The translations under genes and the position numbers were made by a program. A stretch of DNA of 34,401 nucleotides from CAYGUK01 sp964352985 (GTDB taxonomy: Bacteria; Pseudomonadota; Gammaproteobacteria; JAHCLG01): contig CAYGUK010000036.1 in assembly GCA_964352985.1 (NCBI GenBank), positions 1 through 34,401 on the forward strand, in the 5' to 3' direction. Of the stretch, positions 16,340 to 25,873 are shown one piece after another. Numbering within the stretch: position 1 is the first letter of the stretch; the number at the start of each line of letters is the position of its first letter. The notes below the pieces were generated by a model, which saw only the letters and a program-made list of their open reading frames with translations, ran no database searches and was not told where the DNA came from.

Positions 16340-16852
16340 TCAACTATTCGAAATATGATAAAGATGGACTTGGTGGCCATGAAAAACAGTTTCACGTGAA
16401 AATTGCATTCCAATTTTTGTTGCTACTTTTATTGACGCTAAATTTTCAGGTTTGATAATGGAATATAAATGAGGTAATTGTAATTGTGTAAACGCATATT
16501 TTTTTACCGCTAGAGCTGCTTCTGCTGCCAACCCCTGATGCCAAAAATTTTGACCTAAGCGATAACCTAATTCAACTTCATTTTTGTTATCGATGACTTG
16601 ATCGATTAATCCACAAAAACCAATTAAATTATGCGTTGAATTCAAGTTGAGTGCAAACAAACTATAGTGTTTTTGTTGAAAGCATTGCATCCACGTTGTA
16701 ATTGATTGTGTCATCTCTTCGATACTGGGAATATGCCCATCACCGATGTAACGCATGACTTCTTTGTTATTGCATAAATCATAAAATGGTTTTATGTCAT
16801 CAAGCTTAAAAGGTCTTATGGTTAAGCGGTCGGTCATTAATTGGAATGTCAT
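16340..16852 (-). CDS. GNAT acetyltransferase, RimJ/RimL type
   Basis: A 170-residue protein with the N-terminal start of this subgroup (TDRLTIRPFKLDDIKPFYDL), strand beta-4 with NEVELGYRL, and the acetyl-CoA pyrophosphate loop QNFWHQGLAAEAA (101-113). It ends with the LYSIIKPENLASIKVATKIGM segment found in RimJ/RimL-like enzymes. Such proteins acetylate the N-terminus of ribosomal proteins, or other amines including antibiotics and amino acids; the substrate is unknown. It is cytosolic. It lies upstream of the HIT-like gene on the same strand with a 94-base gap, so co-transcription is possible but unproven. Confidence 0.85.
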   Translation of the reverse strand: MTFQLMTDRLTIRPFKLDDIKPFYDLCNNKEVMRYIGDGHIPSIEEMTQSITTWMQCFQQKHYSLFALNLNSTHNLIGFCGLIDQVIDNKNEVELGYRLGQNFWHQGLAAEAALAVKKYAFTQLQLPHLYSIIKPENLASIKVATKIGMQFSRETVFHGHQVHLYHISNS

Positions 16853-16977
16853 GTCTAAATTTCAGAAAAACAATGTTAAAGTTATCGCTATGCTAACATT
16901 TTTTTATTTTTTAGCAAAGACATGCGCCATAATTCGAGTATAATGCCTAAGCTTAAACATTTTAATGAGGTTAAATT

Positions 16978-17307
16978 ATGATGATTTTATACGAAGTGAA
17001 TCTAAAAATTGATGCTTCAATTTATCAAGACTATGTTAATTGGCTTATTCCTCATGTTGAAGAAATGTTAACATTTAAAGGCTTTCAAAAAGCCAAGTTC
17101 CAAGAAGTGCTTGAACCTAAACCTGAAGATAATAACACGCATCAATTAACTGTTACGTATCAAATAGATTCACTTGCTGATATGCAAGCTTACCTCGATA
17201 AAGGTGCGGCAAAAATGCGGCAAGATGGTTTATCTCGTTTTGGTGATAAATTTAGTGCGACTCGGCGCATTTTAAAAATGAATCAAGAATTTATTCATAA
17301 AAAATAG
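16978..17307 (+). CDS. DUF4286-family protein
   Basis: A 109-residue cytosolic protein whose N-terminus (ILYEVNLKIDASIYQDYVNWL) and HVEEMLTFKGF segment match DUF4286 proteins, small alpha/beta ferredoxin-like-fold proteins of unknown function. TGAGG lies about 8 bases before the first of two consecutive ATG codons (16978 and 16981); I keep the first. Start codon choice changes one residue only. Confidence 0.8.
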   Translation: MMILYEVNLKIDASIYQDYVNWLIPHVEEMLTFKGFQKAKFQEVLEPKPEDNNTHQLTVTYQIDSLADMQAYLDKGAAKMRQDGLSRFGDKFSATRRILKMNQEFIHKK

Positions 17308-17328
17308 CTTAATTTTTATTAAATTATT

Positions 17329-17921
17329 TTATTCGTTGTTTTTTAATGATGGTTCCAGTTCCTCATTATAAGAACTAGGTTTTAAATTATCTTTTGAACA
17401 TGCCTTTCTTAATAATTTTTTCTTAATAAAGTTCTCACTATCAAACCATTGTAGAAATTGAAAATCCCTCATGTAAGAAAAACCATCCTTACCTCGAATG
17501 CTTAATTTTTTATAACTATGGATAAAAAGTTCTGCAAAAGAAAAGTCATCATGTTTGATAATTTTGAGTAAAACACTCGGTTCAAACACATTTTTATCAA
17601 ATAATTTTTGTTCTTGCATTAAATAATGAATGATATTTTGATCGGTAAAGTTGATGGCATAGTGAAACAATTCAGCACATACTCTTTTTCAAGTAATATA
17701 TATTTAAACCATTCTCCTTTATTCTCATCTGTCGTGCAAAAATTGTTTATCATGTCTAAACAATAATTGATCGAATGCTTTTCGCCATTTTGGATTACTT
17801 TAACAAACAAAGGAAACAAATGCACTATCGACACTTCGAATAATTCATGGTAATAAAAGTTCATTCTAGAATCTTCAGCAATATAGAATATATTTTCATG
17901 ATCTATTTGTCCCAAAATCAT
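17329..17921 (-). pseudogene. Helical (ankyrin-like?) gene split by a frameshift at an A5 run
   Basis: Frame one runs from ATG 17921 (MILGQIDHENIFYIAEDS) and frame two ends at 17329; they overlap near 17620-17670. Adding one A in the A5 run (minus strand; T5 at 17685-17689 on the plus strand) joins them as LLEK-RVCAELFHYAINFTD, giving about 197 residues. The joined segments FHYAINFTDQNIIHYLMQ and HSINYCLDMINNF have the helix-turn-helix look of ankyrin-like repeats, but the match is weak. Taken separately the two frames would be 100- and 113-residue proteins. The TTT codon at 17670 is an implausible start, which favours the frameshift reading. Confidence 0.55.
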
Positions 17922-18059
17922 TAGTTATAAGAAATAGAAATCTATTCAAATATAAAATAAACTCTTTATATTCATAAACTATTCTTGACTAATTACAATT
18001 TTCGCTGTCAAAATTATAACATGTTGAAACTGGTATATTTAAATTAAAAAGGATTTTAA

Positions 18060-18842
18060 ATGAGCAAATTACTAATAAAACTTTTTATTGTTTTAAGCCT
18101 CGTTACTTCGAGTTTCGCTAGCTTAAAAAAACCGACATTCAAGCATGAAGATAATCATTTAGATATCGGTTTATTTGTTTTAACAACTCAGAAATTTGCA
18201 GGTGCAAAACAATTTCGCGTATTACCTTTACCCTATTTTGATTTTGTTTATCAGGGCCGTTTCTACGTATCTGTGTATAAAGGCATAGGTTACAATATTT
18301 TAAAGTTACCACATTTTACGCTTGGACTAGGTATGAATTACAACTTTGGACAAAAGCAAGATCGTTCCAAGCGCTTTCCCGGCTTGTCGAATGTACCTTC
18401 TCATTTCCAATATAATGTCAATGCGGCTGTAAAGTGGTCAGTATTTAACTTATATTTAAATGCTTTTCAGGGTATTAAACGAAAATATGGTGCCAATGTC
18501 ACTATGGGTCAAAGCACGATGATATTTATTTCAAATAAATTATTTTTGAGGATTGGGCCTTCGATTAATTGGATAGATCATCAACAAAGCCAAGTTTATT
18601 ATGGAATTTCACCAACCGAATCACAAGCTAGTGGTTTAGCAAACTATAATGCCAAAGCTGGCTTTGATAGTGTTAGTTTAAATTTATTCGCCAATTATCG
18701 ATTATCCAAAAATTGGAATACAGGCCTAATTTCATCTGTTAGCCGATTACTGGGTCATAATTCAAATAGTCCAATTTTAGAAACAAAACAACGATATTTT
18801 TTAGGTTACTTTATAACCTATAATTTATTAAACAATAATTAG
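18060..18842 (+). CDS. MipA/OmpV family outer-membrane protein
   Basis: A 260-residue protein with a signal peptide (about 1-20, cleavage near SFA-S). Amphipathic beta-strands follow (YFDFVYQGRFYVSVYKGIGYNIL; FTLGLGMNYNFGQ; LYLNAFQGI), ending in a membrane-strand C-terminus. The pattern fits MipA/OmpV, which form outer-membrane beta-barrels; E. coli MipA scaffolds murein hydrolases and synthases, but not every member does. AAAGGA lies about nine bases before the ATG. The following hairpin at 18928-18948 probably ends the transcript. Confidence 0.8.
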   Translation: MSKLLIKLFIVLSLVTSSFASLKKPTFKHEDNHLDIGLFVLTTQKFAGAKQFRVLPLPYFDFVYQGRFYVSVYKGIGYNILKLPHFTLGLGMNYNFGQKQDRSKRFPGLSNVPSHFQYNVNAAVKWSVFNLYLNAFQGIKRKYGANVTMGQSTMIFISNKLFLRIGPSINWIDHQQSQVYYGISPTESQASGLANYNAKAGFDSVSLNLFANYRLSKNWNTGLISSVSRLLGHNSNSPILETKQRYFLGYFITYNLLNNN

Positions 18843-18927
18843 CTTTTTATAAAACTACAAATTAATAAATAAAATTATCATTTACAACATTATTATGCAT
18901 GTTTAGTGATCCGGTATTCAATCCCGC

Positions 18928-18960
18928 GATCGAAATTAAACTTCGATCATAATTAATTTT
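18928..18960 (+). terminator. Terminator after the MipA/OmpV gene
   Basis: Stem GATCGAA / TTCGATC (18928-18934 and 18942-18948) with a 7-base loop is followed by ATAATTAATTTT on the plus strand. The stem is GC-richer than its flanks. It also lies 24 bases beyond the stop of the converging LysR gene. Confidence 0.6.
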
Positions 18961-18971
18961 AAAATCTAGAT

Positions 18972-19874
18972 TTAGTCTTGAACAATAACTTCTTTTTTCT
19001 TTGATAAGTCAATAAAATTTTGTGCAATTGGTGATAATAGCTTATTTTTAAGTTTTACTGCATACCAAACATGTTTATAATAAAATTTGTTGATTTTCAG
19101 TATTTTAATTAAATTATTATCGACTTCATGATGGATACTTCGTTTTGATATCATCGATATTCCCATGTTAGCTATTATCGCTTGTTTAATCGCTTCATTA
19201 TTGCCAAGCTCCATGTCGATTTTTGGTGTGAATTTGTGTTTTTTGAAATATTCAAACATCGCAAGTCGTGTACCAGATCCTTCTTCTCGAATAATCCAAT
19301 ATTCATTTGCAAGTTCAGATAACTCAATCACTGAACGTCGTTTTGCAAATTTATTCATGGGGTTTGTTACAATAACCAATTCATCAGAAAAAATAGGATA
19401 AGCATCAACATTAATCGTTTGTGGTAGTTGAGTTAACACAACAAAATCGTCTAGATTTTGCTCTAGTCTGTTAAGCACTAATTCACGAGGATACACCTTC
19501 ATACTCACATGTATCCCTTTATGAAGGGCTTTAAATTGACTCAGCAAATAAGGCATGAAATATTTTGCTGTTGATGCAATGGTGACATTTAAATCTCCAG
19601 TCACTGCGCCTTTAGCCATTGAAATTTTCATTTCAAAATCACTTAATAATTGTTCCATCGACTTCGATAAATCATAAATAATTTCACCAAAACTGGTGAG
19701 ATATAATTTTCGATTAATGACTTCAGTTAACTTAACACCATAGTGAGACTCAAGTTGACGCAAAATATTTGAAACAGCTGGTTGAGTCATATGTAGCGCT
19801 TGTGAAGCGCCAGTGACACTTCGCAGATTTGCTACTGTTTTAAATACTTTTAATTGATGTAGTGTAATATTCAT
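18972..19874 (-). CDS. LysR-family regulator, probable controller of the dab operon (CbbR-like)
   Basis: A 300-residue LysR protein. The N-terminal winged helix-turn-helix (residues about 3-60, LHQLKVFKTVANLRSVTGAS followed by QALHMTQPAVSNILRQLE) is followed by the substrate-binding domain with two lobes (NVTIASTAKYFMPYLL and ELANEYWIIREEGSGTR). LysR proteins usually control the divergent neighbour, here dabB-dabA, and carbon-uptake operons are commonly under CbbR-type LysR control. The 280-base divergent region contains a dyad (19942-19958). The inducer cannot be read from the sequence. No Shine-Dalgarno of note was seen. Confidence 0.88.
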   Translation of the reverse strand: MNITLHQLKVFKTVANLRSVTGASQALHMTQPAVSNILRQLESHYGVKLTEVINRKLYLTSFGEIIYDLSKSMEQLLSDFEMKISMAKGAVTGDLNVTIASTAKYFMPYLLSQFKALHKGIHVSMKVYPRELVLNRLEQNLDDFVVLTQLPQTINVDAYPIFSDELVIVTNPMNKFAKRRSVIELSELANEYWIIREEGSGTRLAMFEYFKKHKFTPKIDMELGNNEAIKQAIIANMGISMISKRSIHHEVDNNLIKILKINKFYYKHVWYAVKLKNKLLSPIAQNFIDLSKKKEVIVQD

Positions 19875-19916
19875 ATCATTTTAAAATGATGATTAAGCCG
19901 TTAAATATAAATTTGA

Positions 19917-19958
19917 TATAATACTAACATTGCGTGACAATAAGCTCAAGAGCTTGAG
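19917..19958 (+). promoter_or_regulatory. Candidate dab promoter and LysR-type dyad
   Basis: TATAAT (19917-19922) is a good -10 with only a weak -35. The overlapping dyads AAGCTC-AA-GAGCTT (19942-19955) and CTCAAG-AG-CTTGAG (19945-19958) start about 20 bases after it. They lie between the divergent regulator and dabB, so they are the best candidates for LysR binding sites. Confidence 0.45.
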
Positions 19959-19978
19959 AGTAACAACGATAATTCACT

Positions 19979-20060
19979 GCAAGCACGCCGTTGCTCTCGC
20001 GTTAAGTTGTCAGCGAAATAGCGGCTATACAACGCATAGATTAGCGTGCTTGTAATTTTT
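19979..20060 (+). ncRNA. Structured dabB leader ending in a terminator-like stem
   Basis: CAAGCACGC (19980-19988) pairs with GCGTGCTTG (20044-20052), closing a 55-base interior. That interior itself has CGTTG/CAACG pairing and a smaller TCGC/GCGA stem. It is followed at once by TAATTTTT. On the plus strand this looks like an intrinsic terminator or attenuator in the dabB leader, or the 3' end of a small RNA of about 130 bases from the promoter at 19917. No known riboswitch is recognised; it is not a tRNA. Confidence 0.45.
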
Positions 20061-20154
20061 AGGGAAAGATGTCAATGATGCAGAAGTTTATTATAGGTTA
20101 ATAACTTAATTATGTAATCTCCATATTTCTTACCGTTCAAGGAACAGCCAAACA

Positions 20155-22398
20155 ATGATAATTCTTGTTATTCCAGTTTTTCTATTTTTTTTAACTCTTG
20201 GCCTATTTACGCTTAAAAGACATTCAACTACGATCATAAATCGAACTGTTAATCTTTGCTATTTTGGTTTGCTTATATTCTCGATTATCATATTTTCTTA
20301 CATCAAGCACTATCATTCTATTTTGTTTTCGATATTAAAAATAAATAACATTGATTTACATATTTCTATTATGTTTGATGTGCTAACAGGTTTTATGTTA
20401 ATTGCTGTGCTTTTTATTGGTCTAAACATAATACTATATTCATCACGCTATTTATTATCAGATTTACACCAGCAACGATTTCAAGCCCAATTAAGCTTAT
20501 TAATTTTTTCAGTTACTTTACTAATATTAAGTGGCAATTTATTTACTGTCTTTATTAGTTGGCAATTTATAGGGATATCGTTATATTTATTATTAAATCA
20601 TTATCATTATGATGTAGAAGCTAATCGAAGTGCAAAAAAGAAATTCATGATAAATCGTATTGGTGATATTGCATTTTTAATTGCACTTATTTTGTGTTAT
20701 CAATATTATCATTCAACTGAATATCAATATCTATTTTCACATTCCCATCACTTTAACAAGATTATTTTAGTGTTAATTAGCATTGCGATTATGACAAAAT
20801 CAGCCCAATTTCCATTTCACATCTGGTTAATCGACACCATGGAGGCACCAACCCCGGTATCTGCCTTAATGCATGCTGGTGTAGTAAACTCTGGTGGATT
20901 TTTATTAGCTCGACTGAGTCCTCTCTACAGTCAACAACCTTCAATATTAGTTTTTCTCTTTATTATTGGTTTAATTACGGCATTAATCGGTCAATGGTTA
21001 ATTAGATATCAATATGATATCAAAAAACGGTTGGCCTATTCTACAATGGCTCAAATGGGATTCATGATATTACAGTGTGGTATAGGTAGCTTTATTTCAG
21101 CAGTTTTTCATTTAATTTCACATGGATTATTTAAATCCATGCTATTTTTAAATTCAAACGCAAATTTGAACACATCTAATGTCAAAAGTAAAATTGAAGG
21201 AAAAAGAAGTTTAATTTTATCTGTACTTCTAACAATTGGTTTTGTTATCACAGGCTATTGGATTTTTTATTCTGTCCTAAATCCATTGAAAATCAATTTT
21301 CTCAGTGCCTTGTTTATTACAGTGACCTTATTTGTCATGATTCATAACCTGAAGAAAGAAAATCAGTCAATTGCCATTCTCCTACTATACTTTATTTTTT
21401 TGACATTTTTATATTGCGATAAAGAATTTCACAAAATCATCAGTCCGCAAATAACAAACATGATTAACCAAGATGTTAACATACAGAAAATTATATTAGC
21501 TATATTATTTGTCTGGGTCTGTTGTATCGTTACCTTAAAATTGAAATTTAAAAATCCATTATTAAGATCACTCGGTTATTATAAATTTTCTGTTGAAACC
21601 AGCTTAAGAACTTTTGGTCTTAATTTTATTAGACTAATAGGTGAAGAACTAATTTATCGAATTAATAAATTTATTTTAAAGGTAAAAATTCCATCGACAC
21701 TTGTTACTCTTTTCGGTCTAGTAGTAATGTTAATTTTGAATTTTCTCTACTTTGAGAACACTTCTGATTGGTTGAATAACGCCTTAATTACATTTTTCTC
21801 AAGTGCTTTGTTACTTATGATTCTTGTAGCAAATAGATTAAGAACGCTAAATCAGCTGATCCATTCTATATCTTGCATTGTTATTCTCGTGACAATCCTT
21901 CTTTATTGTTTGACTGAAAAAGCATCTTATGCAATTGCTTTTTATTACCTCATTTCTCATTTACTCTTAATTGTGGCTTTCATAAACATATTAAAATTTC
22001 GTCACAAGCAATTCGCTAATAACACAGCTAAAGTACATATTAAACATAATCAACTCCCATTATGTCATTTTTATTTTTCCTTATTTCTACTAATGATGAT
22101 TGGGATCCCTGGTACAAGTAGCTTTATTGCGGAACTTTTTTTACTTAAACAAATTCTACAATCGCATCTGTTTACCCTTATTATTGTTTGCATCACATTT
22201 TGGATGCTTGCCCTAATGGTTCTTCATGCTTTACAAGTTCATTTTTTTAATCCCAATGCGATTAATTTGTATGCGGTCAAACTACCTTTACGGATCCATC
22301 TATTTAGCATAGGTGTAATTGTATTTAATTTAATAATTGGCTTATATCCACAACTTTTTTTGACAAGTTTCGATAATATTATGGGTGTTTTAAAATGA
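20155..22398 (+). CDS. dabB: DabB-type proton-conducting subunit of a DAB inorganic carbon transporter (long form)
   Basis: A 747-residue polytopic membrane protein of the NuoL/MrpA antiporter family. The core segment TKSAQFPFHIWLIDTMEAPT (214-233) carries K215, followed by PVSALMHAGVVNSGG (H240) and KKRLAYSTMAQMGF (290-303). The glutamate conserved on helix 5 of NuoL and MrpA is Gln137 here (SWQFIG). In DAB complexes DabB couples the ion gradient to DabA for CO2/bicarbonate uptake. This protein is longer than usual for DabB (about 500-560 residues, from memory). The extra C-terminal 250 residues contain further spans and a GIPGTSSFIAELFLL segment that resembles another antiporter core. AAGGAA lies about nine bases before the ATG. 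Its TGA overlaps dabA's ATG. Confidence 0.88.
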   Translation: MIILVIPVFLFFLTLGLFTLKRHSTTIINRTVNLCYFGLLIFSIIIFSYIKHYHSILFSILKINNIDLHISIMFDVLTGFMLIAVLFIGLNIILYSSRYLLSDLHQQRFQAQLSLLIFSVTLLILSGNLFTVFISWQFIGISLYLLLNHYHYDVEANRSAKKKFMINRIGDIAFLIALILCYQYYHSTEYQYLFSHSHHFNKIILVLISIAIMTKSAQFPFHIWLIDTMEAPTPVSALMHAGVVNSGGFLLARLSPLYSQQPSILVFLFIIGLITALIGQWLIRYQYDIKKRLAYSTMAQMGFMILQCGIGSFISAVFHLISHGLFKSMLFLNSNANLNTSNVKSKIEGKRSLILSVLLTIGFVITGYWIFYSVLNPLKINFLSALFITVTLFVMIHNLKKENQSIAILLLYFIFLTFLYCDKEFHKIISPQITNMINQDVNIQKIILAILFVWVCCIVTLKLKFKNPLLRSLGYYKFSVETSLRTFGLNFIRLIGEELIYRINKFILKVKIPSTLVTLFGLVVMLILNFLYFENTSDWLNNALITFFSSALLLMILVANRLRTLNQLIHSISCIVILVTILLYCLTEKASYAIAFYYLISHLLLIVAFINILKFRHKQFANNTAKVHIKHNQLPLCHFYFSLFLLMMIGIPGTSSFIAELFLLKQILQSHLFTLIIVCITFWMLALMVLHALQVHFFNPNAINLYAVKLPLRIHLFSIGVIVFNLIIGLYPQLFLTSFDNIMGVLK

Positions 22399-24839
22399 AT
22401 GATCACAATATTCAAGAATTATTAATGTATTTTCCAACAGTCTGGCCTCTACAGCAAGCCATATCGGTTAATCCACTACAAGGATTAACAAACAATTCAC
22501 TGAAGCAATCGATAAAACAGTTAAATTATATTAGCGATATTCGAGGCACACTTTCAGCTACTGAATATATTGAATTATATCAAAAACAAAAAATAGTAAA
22601 GCCGATGGTTTTATCCGCAATCATTTATTTTATAAAAAAACAAATCAATCTATCAGATAATGACGTACAAAAAAAAGATTTATTATGCGAAATTATCTTT
22701 AACTTTATTATGTCAAGGTTAAATACGATATCAGCATTACATTTTATTAGTCCAAATAAAAACAAAAATCAATTGATTGCATTTAAACTAAATGACTACT
22801 TCATGGATAATGTTTCATCACTTATTACAGAAGAAAGTTTAAATATTTTAAATAAATATACACATGATAAAAGTCAATCGTCATTATTAAATGAGTGGCT
22901 GTCAGTCATTAAGTACAAATCAAATAATTGGTATTCTTTCATAAACAACCTTAATTTTAATGATGAAAATTTAATTGAACATTTATTGTCACGACTAGAA
23001 ATACCCAAAACTCACAGAAAAAATTATCTATTACAATTACTCTGGGTATTAAAAGGCTGGGTTGGTTTTATCAAATGGCAAAATAATAATTTGAATAGTC
23101 CATGGAATGTTCCACACATCGAATTAAAAGATTTCATTGTAATATGGTTAACTCAAGAGTTATTTTGGTTGACTCAAAAAAAACCGTTCAAAAAAATTCC
23201 ATTGCCATTTCTATTTAATTTTAACGCTCCTTGTTCAACAAATGAAAAATGGCTAACACATGTAAAGAATATAACGCAAACTCTATCCAATCAAAATGCC
23301 AGTTACGTGAATAACATAACAATGAATATTATGCTTGAAGATAATGATGTTTACTGGATTATGCAACATGCTTACGAGTTGCAGTATCAATCTCAATTAA
23401 TACAGAAACTACAAAACTATAAAGATTTTTCAACACATAATAATTGTCGTCCTTTTGCCCAATGGATATTTTGTATTGATGTAAGATCGGAACCTTTTCG
23501 ACGATTATTAGAACAAAAAAACAATTATAAAACATTTGGTTTTGCAGGTTTTTTTAATTTTTCATTTTCTCTTATAAATGAAACTAGCGATAAAAAAACA
23601 TTACAATGCCCTGTTTTAATCAGCTCTAGCTTGCTAGTTAAAGCATATTCAACATTAACTTTTTTTGGTGAAATTGAAGCATCTTTACAATTTAGCATTA
23701 ATAAAAGCAAGCAAAATTTATTATCACCTTTCATGATGGTTGAATTATTAGGCGTATTTTATGGTTTAATTTTATTTTATAAAAATCTAATCACACATTC
23801 ACAATTTAGAAAAAATATCAAGGATAGATCAACCTTAATGGAAATTGAACAAACCAATACAATTATTGAACTAAACTTAGATACGCTATACCAACAGGCA
23901 AAAACTTTATTGTCCGTTATTTCATTAACGCAAACCTCCAACATCGTCATAATATGTGGACATGGCGCATCAACAGCCAATAATCCCTTTCATTCAACTT
24001 TAGATTGTGGCGCCTGTGGTGGAAATAGTGGCATATCTAATGCTATTTTCGCTTGTCGAGTTTTAAACTATGAAAAAATCAAAAAACGCCTTATAAATGA
24101 TGGCTTTGAAATTCATCCCAATACAAAGTTTATCCCAGCACTACATAATACGACTAAGAATACCCTAACCTTATTGGAATCACCTTCTTCAATGAGTGAT
24201 AAGTTCCACAAAGAAATTAATACGATAAATACTGATTTACGTCAAATAGAAATCGAAATTCAGGATGAAAAAGCGAAACAATTACCTGGGAATAAAAATA
24301 GTATTATTCGTGCGAGTGATTGGAGTGAAACATTGCCTGAAGCAGGTCTAGCAAATAATGCATCAATGATTATTGCGCCAAGATCATTGACAAAACATAT
24401 TAACTTAAATGGTCGTGTTTTTTTGCATGAATACAATTATCAAATCGACGCGAATGGAGATATTTTAACATCAATTTTAATAGCACCTATGATCGTTGCC
24501 CATTGGATTAACATGCAATATTACTTTTCAAGCACAGATCCTAATCATTATGGCAGTGGTAATAAAGTATTACATAATATATTACCGCAAGTTGGAGTAA
24601 TGGAAGGTAATTTAAGTGATCTTAAAATAGGTCTGCCACATCAAAGTCTGTTTTTTAAAGATAAAAGACTACATGAACCCATGAGACTTTTCGTGCTCAT
24701 TCATTGCCCTATAAACTTAATCTTGGATATTGTTAAACATCAACCAACTATATATTCTCTTGTAAAAGGTGAATGGTTATGGTTAAAAGTAATAAATGAA
24801 AATTTTGAAATAATCGAGGTAAATGATCGAATAGCTTAA
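22395..24839 (+). CDS. dabA: DabA (DUF2309), beta-carbonic-anhydrase-like subunit of the DAB transporter
   Basis: An 814-residue protein. The zinc/catalytic positions of the family are present: C360 and D362 in WIFCIDVRSEPFRR, H523 in IICGHGAST, and C538 in HSTLDCGACGG. An N-terminal ISVNPLQG fits the family's start. DabA works with DabB as an energy-coupled, unidirectional CO2-hydrating complex that accumulates bicarbonate in the cytoplasm; it is membrane-associated with no signal peptide. Start overlaps the dabB stop (ATGA), so translation is coupled. All four key residues are intact, so it is expected to be functional. Regulation likely comes from the divergent LysR gene and the structured leader. 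Confidence 0.95.
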   Translation: MNDHNIQELLMYFPTVWPLQQAISVNPLQGLTNNSLKQSIKQLNYISDIRGTLSATEYIELYQKQKIVKPMVLSAIIYFIKKQINLSDNDVQKKDLLCEIIFNFIMSRLNTISALHFISPNKNKNQLIAFKLNDYFMDNVSSLITEESLNILNKYTHDKSQSSLLNEWLSVIKYKSNNWYSFINNLNFNDENLIEHLLSRLEIPKTHRKNYLLQLLWVLKGWVGFIKWQNNNLNSPWNVPHIELKDFIVIWLTQELFWLTQKKPFKKIPLPFLFNFNAPCSTNEKWLTHVKNITQTLSNQNASYVNNITMNIMLEDNDVYWIMQHAYELQYQSQLIQKLQNYKDFSTHNNCRPFAQWIFCIDVRSEPFRRLLEQKNNYKTFGFAGFFNFSFSLINETSDKKTLQCPVLISSSLLVKAYSTLTFFGEIEASLQFSINKSKQNLLSPFMMVELLGVFYGLILFYKNLITHSQFRKNIKDRSTLMEIEQTNTIIELNLDTLYQQAKTLLSVISLTQTSNIVIICGHGASTANNPFHSTLDCGACGGNSGISNAIFACRVLNYEKIKKRLINDGFEIHPNTKFIPALHNTTKNTLTLLESPSSMSDKFHKEINTINTDLRQIEIEIQDEKAKQLPGNKNSIIRASDWSETLPEAGLANNASMIIAPRSLTKHINLNGRVFLHEYNYQIDANGDILTSILIAPMIVAHWINMQYYFSSTDPNHYGSGNKVLHNILPQVGVMEGNLSDLKIGLPHQSLFFKDKRLHEPMRLFVLIHCPINLILDIVKHQPTIYSLVKGEWLWLKVINENFEIIEVNDRIA

Positions 24840-24901
24840 TTCATTATAAATGATATTTATTCAATCATGATAATATCTCTCCTTTAAACTAATGGGATCC
24901 T

Positions 24902-25873
24902 ATGATGATATTTTTATGGTCATTTATTGCCATTTTAATTGGACTTGCTCTTCTCTTCTGGAGTGCGAATAAATTAATCATTGGAGCCACAGCAATCGCT
25001 ACTATTTATCGCTTACCACCATTATTAGTTGGTGTATTAATTGTCGGATTTGGTACCTCTCTTCCTGAAGTTGCTATATCAATAATTTCAGCTTATCAAA
25101 ATAACCCAGGTATTGCGGTTGGAAATGCTTATGGTTCAAATATTGTGAATATTGCATTAATAATTGGTTCCATAGCCCTCTTCAAGCCAATAAAAATAAG
25201 CAATACTATCACAAAGCGTGATTTACCAATTCTCATTATCATTACCTTTATTACTACTCTTCTAGCTTTAGATAATTATTTATCTCGTATTGATTGCGCA
25301 ATATTAATCATCATCTTTATAAGTTTAATAATATGGAATATTTCGCAATCTATTAAAAAAAGTTCATCTGAATTTGATGATGTATTAACGCAAAGCAAAA
25401 GTACTCAAAGCATGTCGATTCATTTTGCTATTTTGTCATTTTTGTTTGGTTTAATAATACTTTTAGCAAGCTCACGTTTACTGATTTGGGGAGCAATCAC
25501 ACTAGCACGACATTTTCATGTCAGTGATGAAATTATTGGCTTAACCATTATTGCAATAGGTACATCAACCCCTGAGTTTATTACCTCTCTGATTGCATTT
25601 AAAAAAAATCAAGATGAAATTGCTTTTGGTAATATTATTGGATCTAATTTATTTAATACTCTTGTAGTAATTGGTTTAGCTGGATTAATTTCACCACTTG
25701 TCATTTCTAAAGAAATACTCTATCGAGATATACTGATTATGAGTATCGTCACCATTTTATTATATATTTTCAGTGTCAAAGTTTTTAAATTTAATCTTTC
25801 ACGTATTGGTGGTTTAATATTGCTAAGTATTTTTATTATTTATAATGCTTTTTTGCTTTATTCACAACTATAA
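24902..25873 (+). CDS. CaCA-family calcium/sodium (cation/proton) antiporter, YrbG-like
   Basis: A 323-residue, roughly ten-span inner-membrane protein with the paired alpha repeats of the family. Alpha-1 is GFGTSLPEVAISIISAYQNN with GNAYGSNIVNIALIIG. Alpha-2 is AIGTSTPEFITSLIAF with GNIIGSNLFNTLVVIG. The conserved acidic residues (SLPE, STPE) that bind cations are intact. Alpha-1 has GNAYGSN where family members usually have GNVVGSN, a mild deviation. It starts 62 bases after dabA on the same strand; membership in the dab operon is possible. That would let it export Na+ or Ca2+ and adjust the ion gradient used by DabB, which is inference. Confidence 0.9.
   Translation: MMIFLWSFIAILIGLALLFWSANKLIIGATAIATIYRLPPLLVGVLIVGFGTSLPEVAISIISAYQNNPGIAVGNAYGSNIVNIALIIGSIALFKPIKISNTITKRDLPILIIITFITTLLALDNYLSRIDCAILIIIFISLIIWNISQSIKKSSSEFDDVLTQSKSTQSMSIHFAILSFLFGLIILLASSRLLIWGAITLARHFHVSDEIIGLTIIAIGTSTPEFITSLIAFKKNQDEIAFGNIIGSNLFNTLVVIGLAGLISPLVISKEILYRDILIMSIVTILLYIFSVKVFKFNLSRIGGLILLSIFIIYNAFLLYSQL

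Noticed and set aside
19979..20052. A 74-base element with a closed outer stem, at first sight tRNA-sized
   Set aside because: It has no T-loop GTTCRA sequence, no recognisable anticodon arm, and the stem is 9 bp rather than 7; it is better read as a structured leader.
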